From positions 1-15,052 of the forward strand of contig JBJOGJ010000079.1 in NCBI GenBank assembly GCA_046048295.1: a DNA stretch of 15,052 nucleotides, read 5' to 3'. Each line of letters opens with the position of its first letter. The stretch's first letter is position 1. Source of the DNA: CBDCWA01 sp046048295 (lineage in GTDB: Bacteria; Pseudomonadota; Alphaproteobacteria; Rhizobiales; Hyphomicrobiaceae). Positions 1 to 6,443 of the stretch are shown one piece after another. Made by a program: the position numbers and the translations under genes. The notes beneath the pieces were generated by a model. The model was given only the letters and a program-made list of their open reading frames with translations. It searched no databases and had not been told where the DNA came from.

Positions 1-103
1 GGCCGGCTGGCGGTGAACGCCCCGGCGCCAGCAATCGAGGTTCCGATTTGCCCCCGACTGCATTAGATAAGCGGTCGAAGCGAACTTCGGAGGGAGATGG
101 AAG

Positions 104-2437
104 ATGGAGAAGTACGGCATCGGCCAGCCGGTCAGGCGCAAGGAAGACGTGCGGCTTCTGACCGGCGGCGGCGAATTTACCGACGATATGGTGCTCCCCG
201 GCGAGGCCCATGCTGCCTTTGCCCGATCCAGCATGGCAAATGGGCTGATCAAGGGGATCGACACGACGGCGGCACGGGCTATGCCGGGCGTCGTCGACAT
301 CATTGTTGGTTCAGAACTCGACGCCGCCGGTATGGGCAAGATGGTGTCGGACGCCAAGTTCACCGATCGCTCTGGCCGACCGATGAGCCGGCCGCTCCGC
401 CGTATTCTGCCAGTCGACCAGACCCGCTTCGTCGGCGAATGCCTCGCCATGGTCGTCGCAGAAACTCAGAACCAGGCGCGCGATGCCGCAGAGGCGATCG
501 AGTTCGCCTTCGAAGCGCTGCCATCGGTGGCTGGCTCCATAGACGCCCTGATGCCCGACGCCCCGAAGGTGTGGCCGGAGTTCGATTCCAACCTTGTCGT
601 CAACTGGGAATACGGGGATCCCGCTGAAGTGGAAGCCAAGCTTGCCGGCGCACCGCACCGTGTGCGGGTGGAACTCGTCAACAACCGTCTCGTCGCCTCG
701 CCGATGGAGCCCCGCGTCGTGTCTGCCGAATACGACGAGATGGAGAACATGCTGACCGTCTACTCGCCGACGCAGGGCGGGCGGCGTGTGCAGACGAACC
801 TGGCACAGAACCTTCTCAACATGCCGATGGACAAGGTTCGCGTGATCTCGCGCGACACCGGTGGCGGCTTCGGCGTACGCTCAAAGATGTATCCGGAAAC
901 CGCTTGCGTTGCCTATGCAGCAAAGAAGCTGAAGCGGCCCGTCAAATGGCGCGGCGACCGGCTTGAGACGTTCGTATCCGACTATCACGGACGCGATCAG
1001 ATCAACTACTGCGAGATGGGCCTTGATGCCGATGGCAAGATCGTTGCGCTCAAGGTGGAGACGATCCTCAACGTCGGCGCCTATCTCTCCGAGAACGGCG
1101 TACGCCTGCCGATGGAGGGTGGCGGCAAGATCATCCCGGGCCTCTATCACGTGCCCGACTTCTACTTCAACGTGAAACCCGTGTTCACAAATACCGTGTG
1201 CACGGACACCTATCGCGGTGCCGGCCGGCCGGAGGCGAACTACATCATGGAACGCCTCATGGACGCCGCCGCCGAAAAGCTCGGACTGCCCCGCGAAGAA
1301 ATCCGCCGACGGAACTTTATCACGGAGGACCAGTTGCCGCACAAGACGCATCTCGGATTCGTCATCGATTCGGGCGACTTCGATGGCACACTGAGGATGG
1401 GTCTCGAGGCGGCGGATTGGTCGGGCTTCGAGACACGGCGTGCCGAGGCGGCAAAACGTGGCAAGCTCCGCGGGATAGGACTTGCATGCTTCATCGAGGG
1501 CGCCGGCTCACGCCCGCAAGAGGGCATGCGAATCCGCATATCCGAAGACGGCCGGGCAACCATCATCGCCGGCACGTACTCGCACGGGCAGGGTCACCTG
1601 ACCGTCTACTCGCAGCTCGTCAACGAGTTCCTCGGCATCGACTTCGACAAGATCGATCTGGTCAATGGCGATACGGCCCTTTCGCCAACGCTGTCCGTCG
1701 GCACCTTCGGCTCGCGATCGGCAGCGATCGGTGGATGGGGCGTAAAGAAGGCCTCCGAAGCGATCATCGACAAAGGCAGGAAAATTGCCGCCCACCTTCT
1801 TCAGGCTAGCCCGGATCAGGTGACATTCGAGGCGGGAACATTCCGTACCGAAACGAGTTCGATCTCGATAGAGGAGATCGCGTCGGCCGCCTACGACCGC
1901 AACCGGCTCCCGGACGGGCTTGAGCCCGGGCTCGACGAAGAGGTCGAGATCAAGCACGACACGGAGAACTTCCCCAACGGCGTGCACATCGTCGAGGTGG
2001 AGGTCGATCCCGATACCGGCGTCGTCGAAATGGCGAACTTCGTCGCCATCGATGACTGCGGCGTGGTGCTGAACCCATTCATCGTGCATGGACAGGCGGC
2101 GGGCGGGATTGCCCAGGGCGTCGGGCAGGCGCTCACAGAGAATGTCGTTTACGATCCCGAGGGCCAACTCCTCACCGCTACGTACATGGACTATGCGATG
2201 CCACGCGCAGCCCTCCTTTGCCACATCGAGGGCGAGTTCAACGAGGTGCCATGCAAGACCAACCCGCTCGGCGTCAAGGGTGCCGGCGAGGCCGGTGCCA
2301 CGGGCGCGCCTCCGGCCGTCGTCTCCGCAGTGGTAGATGCGCTCAAGGATTACGGCATCCAACACATCGACATGCCGCTGACACCGTCGCGGGTATGGCG
2401 AGCGATCCAGGAAGCAAAGGGCAAGAAGGCTGCCTGA
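104..2437 (+). CDS. Xanthine dehydrogenase/CoxL-family molybdopterin-binding large subunit
   Basis: This is a 777-residue molybdopterin-cytosine-dinucleotide large subunit of the xanthine dehydrogenase/aldehyde oxidase/CO dehydrogenase family, which hydroxylates carbon centres (aldehydes, N-heterocycles) with water as oxygen donor. The N-terminal 'IGQPVRRKEDVRLLTGGGEF' region is typical. A GGGFG cofactor loop lies at residues 253-257. YRGAGR at 370-375 sits where true CO dehydrogenases have the Cys-containing AYRCSFR loop, so this is not expected to oxidise CO; it resembles 'form II' CoxL proteins. The probable catalytic base is Glu729 in GAGEAG. Full family length, no signal peptide. The start is set by a GGAGGGAG ribosome site at 89-96. 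The FAD and 2Fe-2S subunits are not to its right; they may lie left of the window. The 103 bases before it hold no convincing gene: a 21-codon open frame ending in TAG at 64-66 could be the tail of another gene but cannot be judged. The substrate is unknown. Confidence 0.93.
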   Translation: MEKYGIGQPVRRKEDVRLLTGGGEFTDDMVLPGEAHAAFARSSMANGLIKGIDTTAARAMPGVVDIIVGSELDAAGMGKMVSDAKFTDRSGRPMSRPLRRILPVDQTRFVGECLAMVVAETQNQARDAAEAIEFAFEALPSVAGSIDALMPDAPKVWPEFDSNLVVNWEYGDPAEVEAKLAGAPHRVRVELVNNRLVASPMEPRVVSAEYDEMENMLTVYSPTQGGRRVQTNLAQNLLNMPMDKVRVISRDTGGGFGVRSKMYPETACVAYAAKKLKRPVKWRGDRLETFVSDYHGRDQINYCEMGLDADGKIVALKVETILNVGAYLSENGVRLPMEGGGKIIPGLYHVPDFYFNVKPVFTNTVCTDTYRGAGRPEANYIMERLMDAAAEKLGLPREEIRRRNFITEDQLPHKTHLGFVIDSGDFDGTLRMGLEAADWSGFETRRAEAAKRGKLRGIGLACFIEGAGSRPQEGMRIRISEDGRATIIAGTYSHGQGHLTVYSQLVNEFLGIDFDKIDLVNGDTALSPTLSVGTFGSRSAAIGGWGVKKASEAIIDKGRKIAAHLLQASPDQVTFEAGTFRTETSSISIEEIASAAYDRNRLPDGLEPGLDEEVEIKHDTENFPNGVHIVEVEVDPDTGVVEMANFVAIDDCGVVLNPFIVHGQAAGGIAQGVGQALTENVVYDPEGQLLTATYMDYAMPRAALLCHIEGEFNEVPCKTNPLGVKGAGEAGATGAPPAVVSAVVDALKDYGIQHIDMPLTPSRVWRAIQEAKGKKAA

Positions 2438-2457
2438 GAGCGCATTCGCAGAACGAG

Positions 2458-2483
2458 GAAAGGGCGCCTTAGGGCGCCCTTTC
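2458..2483. terminator. Bidirectional rho-independent terminator between convergent oxidoreductase genes
   Basis: A perfect 11-bp inverted repeat (GAAAGGGCGCC at 2458-2468, its complement at 2473-2483) encloses the 4-base loop TTAG. It starts 20 bases after the stop of the CoxL-like gene and ends 26 bases before the stop of the opposing IorB-like gene. The A-run on one side and T-run on the other are part of the stem, so it can act in both directions. The U-tract is short. Confidence 0.82.
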
Positions 2484-2509
2484 GGTTACTGCAACGGCAG
2501 AATTTCTTG

Positions 2510-4675
2510 TCAGGCCTTGAGCGTGGCGAGTACACGCTCGGGCGTCAGCGGCATATGGCGGAACCGCTTGCCGGTGAGCTGGAACAATGCGTTAGCGATG
2601 CATGGCCCGACGAAGGGGTTCCCGATCTCGCCGAGTCCGGTCGGCTTGGTGTCGACGTCGAGGAAGGCAATGTTGAGTTCGTCCGGCGTGTCGGACATCC
2701 TGAGCAGCTGGTAGTCGTGGAAGTTCGACTGCTGCACGGAACCGCCCTTGATCGTCGCGCGCTCATAGAGCACGCTCGACAGACCCCAGATGATGCCGCT
2801 CTCGATATTGGCCTTGGCGGCATCCGGCTGCACGACGAGACCGCCGTCGATTGCTATCCAGACCTTGTGGGCCTTGACCTTGCCGCTCTTCTCGTCGAGC
2901 GACACCTCGATGACGCCTGCACCAAGCGAACCCGAGCGCTCGGAGATCGCCAGGCCCAGGGCACGGCCAGGTTCGCGCTTGGTGCCCCAGTCGGACATCT
3001 CGGCCACCTTCCTGAACACCGCCTTGCCCTTGTCGGACAGCGCCATGTTCTTCATACGGAAGTCGAGCGGGTCCATCTTGGCTTCGTGCGCCATCTCGTC
3101 GATGAACTGCTCGCGTGCGAACAGGATGAACGGATGGGCGACCGCGCGCCAGTGCTTGAGGCGGATGCCGTGGCTGGTACCCTTGAGCTCCATCTGCTTG
3201 TTCGCGAGCTCGTAATAGAAGGGCTTGAGCCCGCCTGTGAGCAGGTTTCTGCCGTCACCCACAACGGTGTGGCGAAGCCCCGTCACCTTGCCGTCCTTGT
3301 CCTGTGCCGCCTCGATGACGTGCGACGACTGCGGGCGGAACATGCCGTGGGCGATATCCTCCTCCCGGGTCCAGATAAGCTTCACCGGCTTACCCACCGC
3401 TTTGGCGATCTTGGCACACTCTGCAGACACATCCCCGAGTGAACGCCGGCCGAAACCGCCACCCATATAGCACTGGCGAATATTGACCTTGTCCTCCGGC
3501 ACCGAAAGCGCCTTGGCCACAGACTGCCGGCTGCGCCCAGGGGCCTGCGTGCCTTCCCAGACATCAACGCCACCGTCGGCATTGATGCGAACCACTGCGT
3601 TGAGCGGCTCCATCTGCGCGTGATAGGCGTAGTCTGACTTGTAGGTCTGCTTGTAGGTTTTCGCAGCACCCGATACGGCCGCCGTGAAATCCCCGACCTT
3701 TTCGATCGGCCGAACCTTGGCTTTCGGATCGGCCTGGATCCTATCGTAGTCGATATCGAGCACCTTCTCGGAGTCGAAGCCAGCAGCCTTTGCGTCCTTC
3801 CACTTGACCTCGAGTGCGTTGCGCGCCGCAAGCGCATGCTCGAAGGTGTCCGCTACGACTGCGATCCCGCGTCCGAGACCGACCGTCGCAATCACGCCCT
3901 TCATGGACTTGATCTTGTCGTCGTTCCAGCTTTCCGGCGCACCGCCGTGGACCGGCGAGTGAAGCGCCGTCGCGTAGACCATGCCCGGCAGCAACACGTC
4001 CATCGAGAACTCAGCCGTGCCGTTGACCTTAGAGGGAATGTCGTAGCGCGGCTGGGACTTGCCGATGTACCGGAATTCGCTCTTCTTCTTTAGCTCGCTC
4101 TTGTCGACGCTCGGCATCTCTGCCGGCACCTTGGCAAAGGCAGCAATCTCGCCGTAGCTGAGCTTGCGTCCGCTCTCGGGATGGACAACGGTATTGGGCT
4201 CGGTCTTGAGGGAATTGACGGCAACGCCAAGCTTCTCGGCGGCTGCCGAGAGCAGGACCTTGCGCACCTGGGCGCCCGCAATCCGCATCGGGTCATGATA
4301 GTACATGACCGCGCGACTGCCCACGATCGCCATCGACTTGGCCGATGTCGTCGAATAGCCGTAGGTATTGACGTCGGCCGGGGCCCACTCGAGCGTGACC
4401 TTCGACCAGTCGGCGTCCAATTCCTCAGCGAGCATCAGCGGCACCGAGGTCATGGAGCCCTGCCCCATTTCTGCACCCGCGGTAAGTATGGTGATGGTAT
4501 TGTCGGGCTTGATCTTGACCCAGGCACCGAACTGCGCCTGTCCCGCATTGGCGAGCGCCTCGCCTTCGCCGAGGAACCTGACGCCGCCTGCAGCGACGAC
4601 AAGACCGAACGTCAATCCGCCAGCGAGGAAACCGCGGCGAGATACTGCAATACTCTTATTGGACATGTCGTTCAT
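2510..4675 (-). CDS. Tat-exported IorB-like molybdopterin-binding oxidoreductase subunit
   Basis: This 721-residue protein belongs to the isoquinoline 1-oxidoreductase beta-subunit (IorB) branch of the xanthine dehydrogenase family. Branch members pair with a small 2Fe-2S subunit, need no FAD subunit, and hydroxylate N-heterocycles or oxidise aldehydes. The N-terminus is a twin-arginine signal: SRRGFL at about residues 12-17, a hydrophobic stretch, then an ALANA cleavage-like site near residue 44, so the enzyme should face the periplasm. Cofactor and catalytic marks are GGGFGRR at 405-411 and GLGEIG near the C-terminus with the probable base Glu683. The start follows the stop of the 2Fe-2S gene by 3 bases, and its ribosome site (AAGGAGG) lies inside the last Lys-Glu-Gly codons of that gene, so the two are translationally linked. 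A second in-frame ATG three codons in is less likely. No cytochrome acceptor gene or XdhC-type maturation gene is in the window. Confidence 0.92.
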   Translation of the reverse strand: MNDMSNKSIAVSRRGFLAGGLTFGLVVAAGGVRFLGEGEALANAGQAQFGAWVKIKPDNTITILTAGAEMGQGSMTSVPLMLAEELDADWSKVTLEWAPADVNTYGYSTTSAKSMAIVGSRAVMYYHDPMRIAGAQVRKVLLSAAAEKLGVAVNSLKTEPNTVVHPESGRKLSYGEIAAFAKVPAEMPSVDKSELKKKSEFRYIGKSQPRYDIPSKVNGTAEFSMDVLLPGMVYATALHSPVHGGAPESWNDDKIKSMKGVIATVGLGRGIAVVADTFEHALAARNALEVKWKDAKAAGFDSEKVLDIDYDRIQADPKAKVRPIEKVGDFTAAVSGAAKTYKQTYKSDYAYHAQMEPLNAVVRINADGGVDVWEGTQAPGRSRQSVAKALSVPEDKVNIRQCYMGGGFGRRSLGDVSAECAKIAKAVGKPVKLIWTREEDIAHGMFRPQSSHVIEAAQDKDGKVTGLRHTVVGDGRNLLTGGLKPFYYELANKQMELKGTSHGIRLKHWRAVAHPFILFAREQFIDEMAHEAKMDPLDFRMKNMALSDKGKAVFRKVAEMSDWGTKREPGRALGLAISERSGSLGAGVIEVSLDEKSGKVKAHKVWIAIDGGLVVQPDAAKANIESGIIWGLSSVLYERATIKGGSVQQSNFHDYQLLRMSDTPDELNIAFLDVDTKPTGLGEIGNPFVGPCIANALFQLTGKRFRHMPLTPERVLATLKA

Positions 4676-4678
4676 GAC

Positions 4679-5131
4679 TTAGCCCTCCTTCGACGCGCGT
4701 TCGACGGCGGCGATGATGCGGTTATAGGTACCGCAGCGGCAGATGTTGCCGTCCATATGCTCGATAATCTGGGCCCTGGTTGGCTTCGGGTTCTTGGCGA
4801 GCAACTCGGCAGCGGACATGATCTGTCCGGACTGGCAGTAGCCGCACTGCGGAACCTGCTCCGTGATCCACGCTTTCTGGAGCGGGTGCGAACTGTCGGG
4901 TGACAGACCCTCGATGGTGGTCACCTTCTTGCCCTCTACCGACGCGGCCTCGATCAGGCAGGCGCGTGCCGCCTTGCCATCCACGTGCACTGTGCAGGCG
5001 CCGCACAGGCCGGCACCACAACCGTATTTCGTACCCGTGGATTTCAGATGCTCGCGCAGCACCCAGAGCAGTGGCGTCGAAGGCTCAGCCTCGGCCGACA
5101 CCTGCTTGCCGTTCAAAACAAAGGAGACCAT
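4679..5131 (-). CDS. 2Fe-2S small subunit of molybdenum hydroxylase (IorA-like)
   Basis: This 150-residue protein carries the two iron-sulphur clusters of a xanthine-dehydrogenase-type enzyme and passes electrons from the molybdenum site. The N-terminal plant-ferredoxin-type domain binds cluster II through Cys38, Cys43, Cys46 and Cys58. The C-terminal four-helix domain binds cluster I through Cys96, Cys99, Cys131 and Cys133 (CGYCQSGQIM and NICRCGTY motifs). All eight cysteines are present and the length is normal for the family. The frame is open a further 32 codons upstream, but the start at 5131 (MVSFVLNGK) is the family start and has a strong GGAGGAA ribosome site just before it. It has no signal peptide, so export with the Tat-carrying large subunit as a folded complex is likely. 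It is first in a two-gene operon with the IorB-like gene. Confidence 0.94.
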   Translation of the reverse strand: MVSFVLNGKQVSAEAEPSTPLLWVLREHLKSTGTKYGCGAGLCGACTVHVDGKAARACLIEAASVEGKKVTTIEGLSPDSSHPLQKAWITEQVPQCGYCQSGQIMSAAELLAKNPKPTRAQIIEHMDGNICRCGTYNRIIAAVERASKEG

Positions 5132-5324
5132 GGTTCCTCCAATCAGAGATGTTGGCGCCTGCCGTCCTCTGCCACCGATTCTAGGAGATCGGGTGGCGGG
5201 TTCGACGCACAGGATCGCATTGGCCAATTCACTCGGAGCGTGGGGGCCGCTACCGGCCCCATCCGCCGGACGGCGAATTGCTCGGGCCGGATGCTATGCG
5301 CGGGATTGTGGCCTGTCACGCGAA

Positions 5325-5348
5325 AGTTGCACAAGTTGTCGCAGTTGT
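5325..5348. repeat. Three AGTTGY hexamers with 9-base period, candidate operator
   Basis: AGTTGC (5325-5330), AGTTGT (5334-5339) and AGTTGT (5343-5348) are separated by exactly 3 bases each. The middle copy forms the palindrome ACAAGTTGT (5331-5339), and a wider CACAA...TTGTG inverted repeat spans 5330-5349. Its place between divergent promoters suggests a regulator binding site. The regulator is unknown and none is encoded in the window. Confidence 0.4.
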
Positions 5349-5407
5349 GAAAACGCATACGTTCTGGCACGTCGCTTCAGGACCGACGCCCAGGTTGCCT
5401 CGGCGAT

Positions 5408-5446
5408 GGCAATTGCAGTAGTTTGCACCCAGGAAACGCAATTGCC
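5408..5446. repeat. Paired GCAATTGC palindromes (9-bp inverted repeat)
   Basis: GGCAATTGC at 5408-5416 and its reverse complement GCAATTGCC at 5438-5446 form a 9-bp inverted repeat with a 21-base spacer. Each arm contains the self-palindrome GCAATTGC, and the two cores are 29 bases apart, near three helical turns. This arrangement suits a dimeric regulator bound at two sites upstream of the TauD-like gene. No family can be named. Confidence 0.4.
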
Positions 5447-5447
5447 T

Positions 5448-5466
5448 GCCGGGCCCCGGGCCCGGC
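5448..5466 (+). promoter_or_regulatory. GC-rich leader hairpin next to the ribosome site of the TauD-like gene
   Basis: GCCGGGCCC and GGGCCCGGC flank a single C, giving a 19-base near-perfect palindrome. As RNA it can fold into a 7-bp G/C stem with a 5-base loop, ending 4 bases before the CCGGAGG ribosome site (5471-5477). It could affect translation of the downstream gene or be a protein binding site. Confidence 0.35.
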
Positions 5467-5483
5467 CCAACCGGAGGCTCACG

Positions 5484-6359
5484 ATGGCCACGACAGCCGA
5501 CGCCACGACTGCAACTAAGCTGGAAATCATTCCTCTCACCAAGCACATCGGTGCCGAAATTCGGGGTCTGGACCTGCGCCAGGAGCCCGACGATGCGACC
5601 CGCCGCGCCATCTACCAAGCTTGGCTCGACCATATCGTCCTCGTGTTCCGGGGACAGGAGCTCACGCAAGAGGACCTGCTTCGCGTGACCGGATATTACG
5701 GCGATCTCGGCCCCGTGCACCGGCCCGCGAAGTATTTCCCGAAGGGCTTCGATAAAATTCTCCCGAATATACTGCTCATCTCGAACATTCGCGAGAACGG
5801 CGAGCCGATCGGGGCGCTGCCAGATGGCGAGATGATGTTCCACCACGACATGCTGCATGCCGAGATACCGCACAACGGCACGTTTCTTTATTCCGTCGAA
5901 ATCCCGAGCCACGGCGGCGAAACACTGTTCGCGAGCGGATATGCCGCCTACGACACGCTCGATCCGGGGATCAAGGCACAGCTCGAAGGCAAACGGGCGA
6001 AGCACCATTACCACTACGGCTCCGTCCAGAAGGGCGACAACAAGGGCACCGAAGCTTCATCGGCGTCCGTGCATCCAGTGTTCCGCACGCACGACGAGAC
6101 CGGCAAGAAGGCGATTTACGTCAACCGCCTCATGACGGTTGGCATCGAGGGGATGAACGATGAAGACGCACAGCCACTGCTCGAGGCCGTCTACGACCAC
6201 ATGGAGAAGGACGAATTCGTCTATGAGCACAAGTGGCAGCTCGGCGACCTGCTCCTTTGGGACAACCGCTGCTCATCGCACGCGCGACGCGATTTTCCAT
6301 CCAGCGAGCGCCGCCTGATGCTGCGCACGACGGTCAAGGGCATGTACCGGCCGGAGTAG
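5484..6359 (+). CDS. TauD/TfdA-family 2-oxoglutarate-dependent dioxygenase (first copy)
   Basis: This 291-residue protein matches the TauD/TfdA family of non-haem Fe(II) enzymes, which couple decarboxylation of 2-oxoglutarate to hydroxylation of a substrate, often releasing sulphite, aldehyde or phenol. The iron-binding triad is visible: His120-x-Asp122 (in MMFHHDMLH) and His266 (in WDNRCSSHARRD). Arg281 in RRLMLRTTV is the expected 2-oxoglutarate-binding arginine. The N-terminal 'IIPLTKHIGAEIRGLDLRQ' region is the standard family opening. The start at ATG 5484 is chosen because CCGGAGG precedes it at 5471-5477 and the protein then has normal length. It stands alone as a transcription unit, divergent from the IorAB-like pair and ended by its own terminator. 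The substrate is not evident; an aromatic ether or acid fits the neighbours better than taurine, but that is inference. Confidence 0.92.
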   Translation: MATTADATTATKLEIIPLTKHIGAEIRGLDLRQEPDDATRRAIYQAWLDHIVLVFRGQELTQEDLLRVTGYYGDLGPVHRPAKYFPKGFDKILPNILLISNIRENGEPIGALPDGEMMFHHDMLHAEIPHNGTFLYSVEIPSHGGETLFASGYAAYDTLDPGIKAQLEGKRAKHHYHYGSVQKGDNKGTEASSASVHPVFRTHDETGKKAIYVNRLMTVGIEGMNDEDAQPLLEAVYDHMEKDEFVYEHKWQLGDLLLWDNRCSSHARRDFPSSERRLMLRTTVKGMYRPE

Positions 6360-6386
6360 GTCACCGGTACAGGACGCAAAGAAATT

Positions 6387-6418
6387 GCGCCGGCCTCCAT
6401 GCGGAAGCCGGCGCTTTT
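6387..6418 (+). terminator. Rho-independent terminator after the TauD-like gene
   Basis: GCGCCGGC (6387-6394) pairs with GCCGGCGC (6407-6414); after one mismatch three further pairs close an ATGC loop. TTTT follows at 6415-6418. It lies 27 bases after the dioxygenase stop and 25 bases before the end of the opposing UbiD gene. On the minus strand the hairpin is followed by a T-rich stretch, so it may also serve UbiD. Confidence 0.8.
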
Positions 6419-6443
6419 CATTTGGACGCCTGCGCGCCCACGG

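Larger units (their letters stand above)
5132..5483. promoter_or_regulatory. Divergent control region between IorA-like and TauD-like genes
   Basis: This 352-base stretch without a gene separates two divergently transcribed units and must hold both promoters. Visible structure: a 7-bp GC-rich hairpin at 5243-5260 with a CTAC loop; three AGTTGY hexamers at a 9-base period (5325-5348); two copies of the palindrome GCAATTGC (5409-5416 and 5438-5445); and a 19-base GC palindrome (5448-5466) just before the ribosome site of the dioxygenase. The frame of the dioxygenase is open upstream through part of this region, but the encoded peptide resembles nothing and lacks a ribosome site, so it is read as non-coding. 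No convincing sigma-70 -35/-10 pair could be fixed by eye. Confidence 0.6.

Noticed and set aside
1..66. Possible end of an upstream plus-strand gene (21 codons then TAG)
   Set aside because: Too short to recognise; an open stretch of this length is expected by chance in GC-rich DNA.
104..2437. Aerobic CO dehydrogenase large subunit
   Set aside because: The active-site loop is YRGAGR, without the cysteine that binds copper in true CoxL.
2507..3442. Plus-strand open frame of 311 codons opposite the IorB-like gene
   Set aside because: Antisense to a well-supported gene, starts inside the terminator region of the opposite gene and its translation resembles no family.
5365..5379. Sigma-54-like promoter TGGCACG-TCGC-TTCA upstream of the TauD-like gene
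   Set aside because: The -24 element matches well, but the invariant GC of the -12 element is CA here, so it should not work as a sigma-54 promoter.
4863..5483. N-terminal extension of the TauD-like gene by 207 codons
   Set aside because: It overlaps the IorA-like gene on the other strand and the control region, has no family similarity, and a strong ribosome site marks 5484 as the start.
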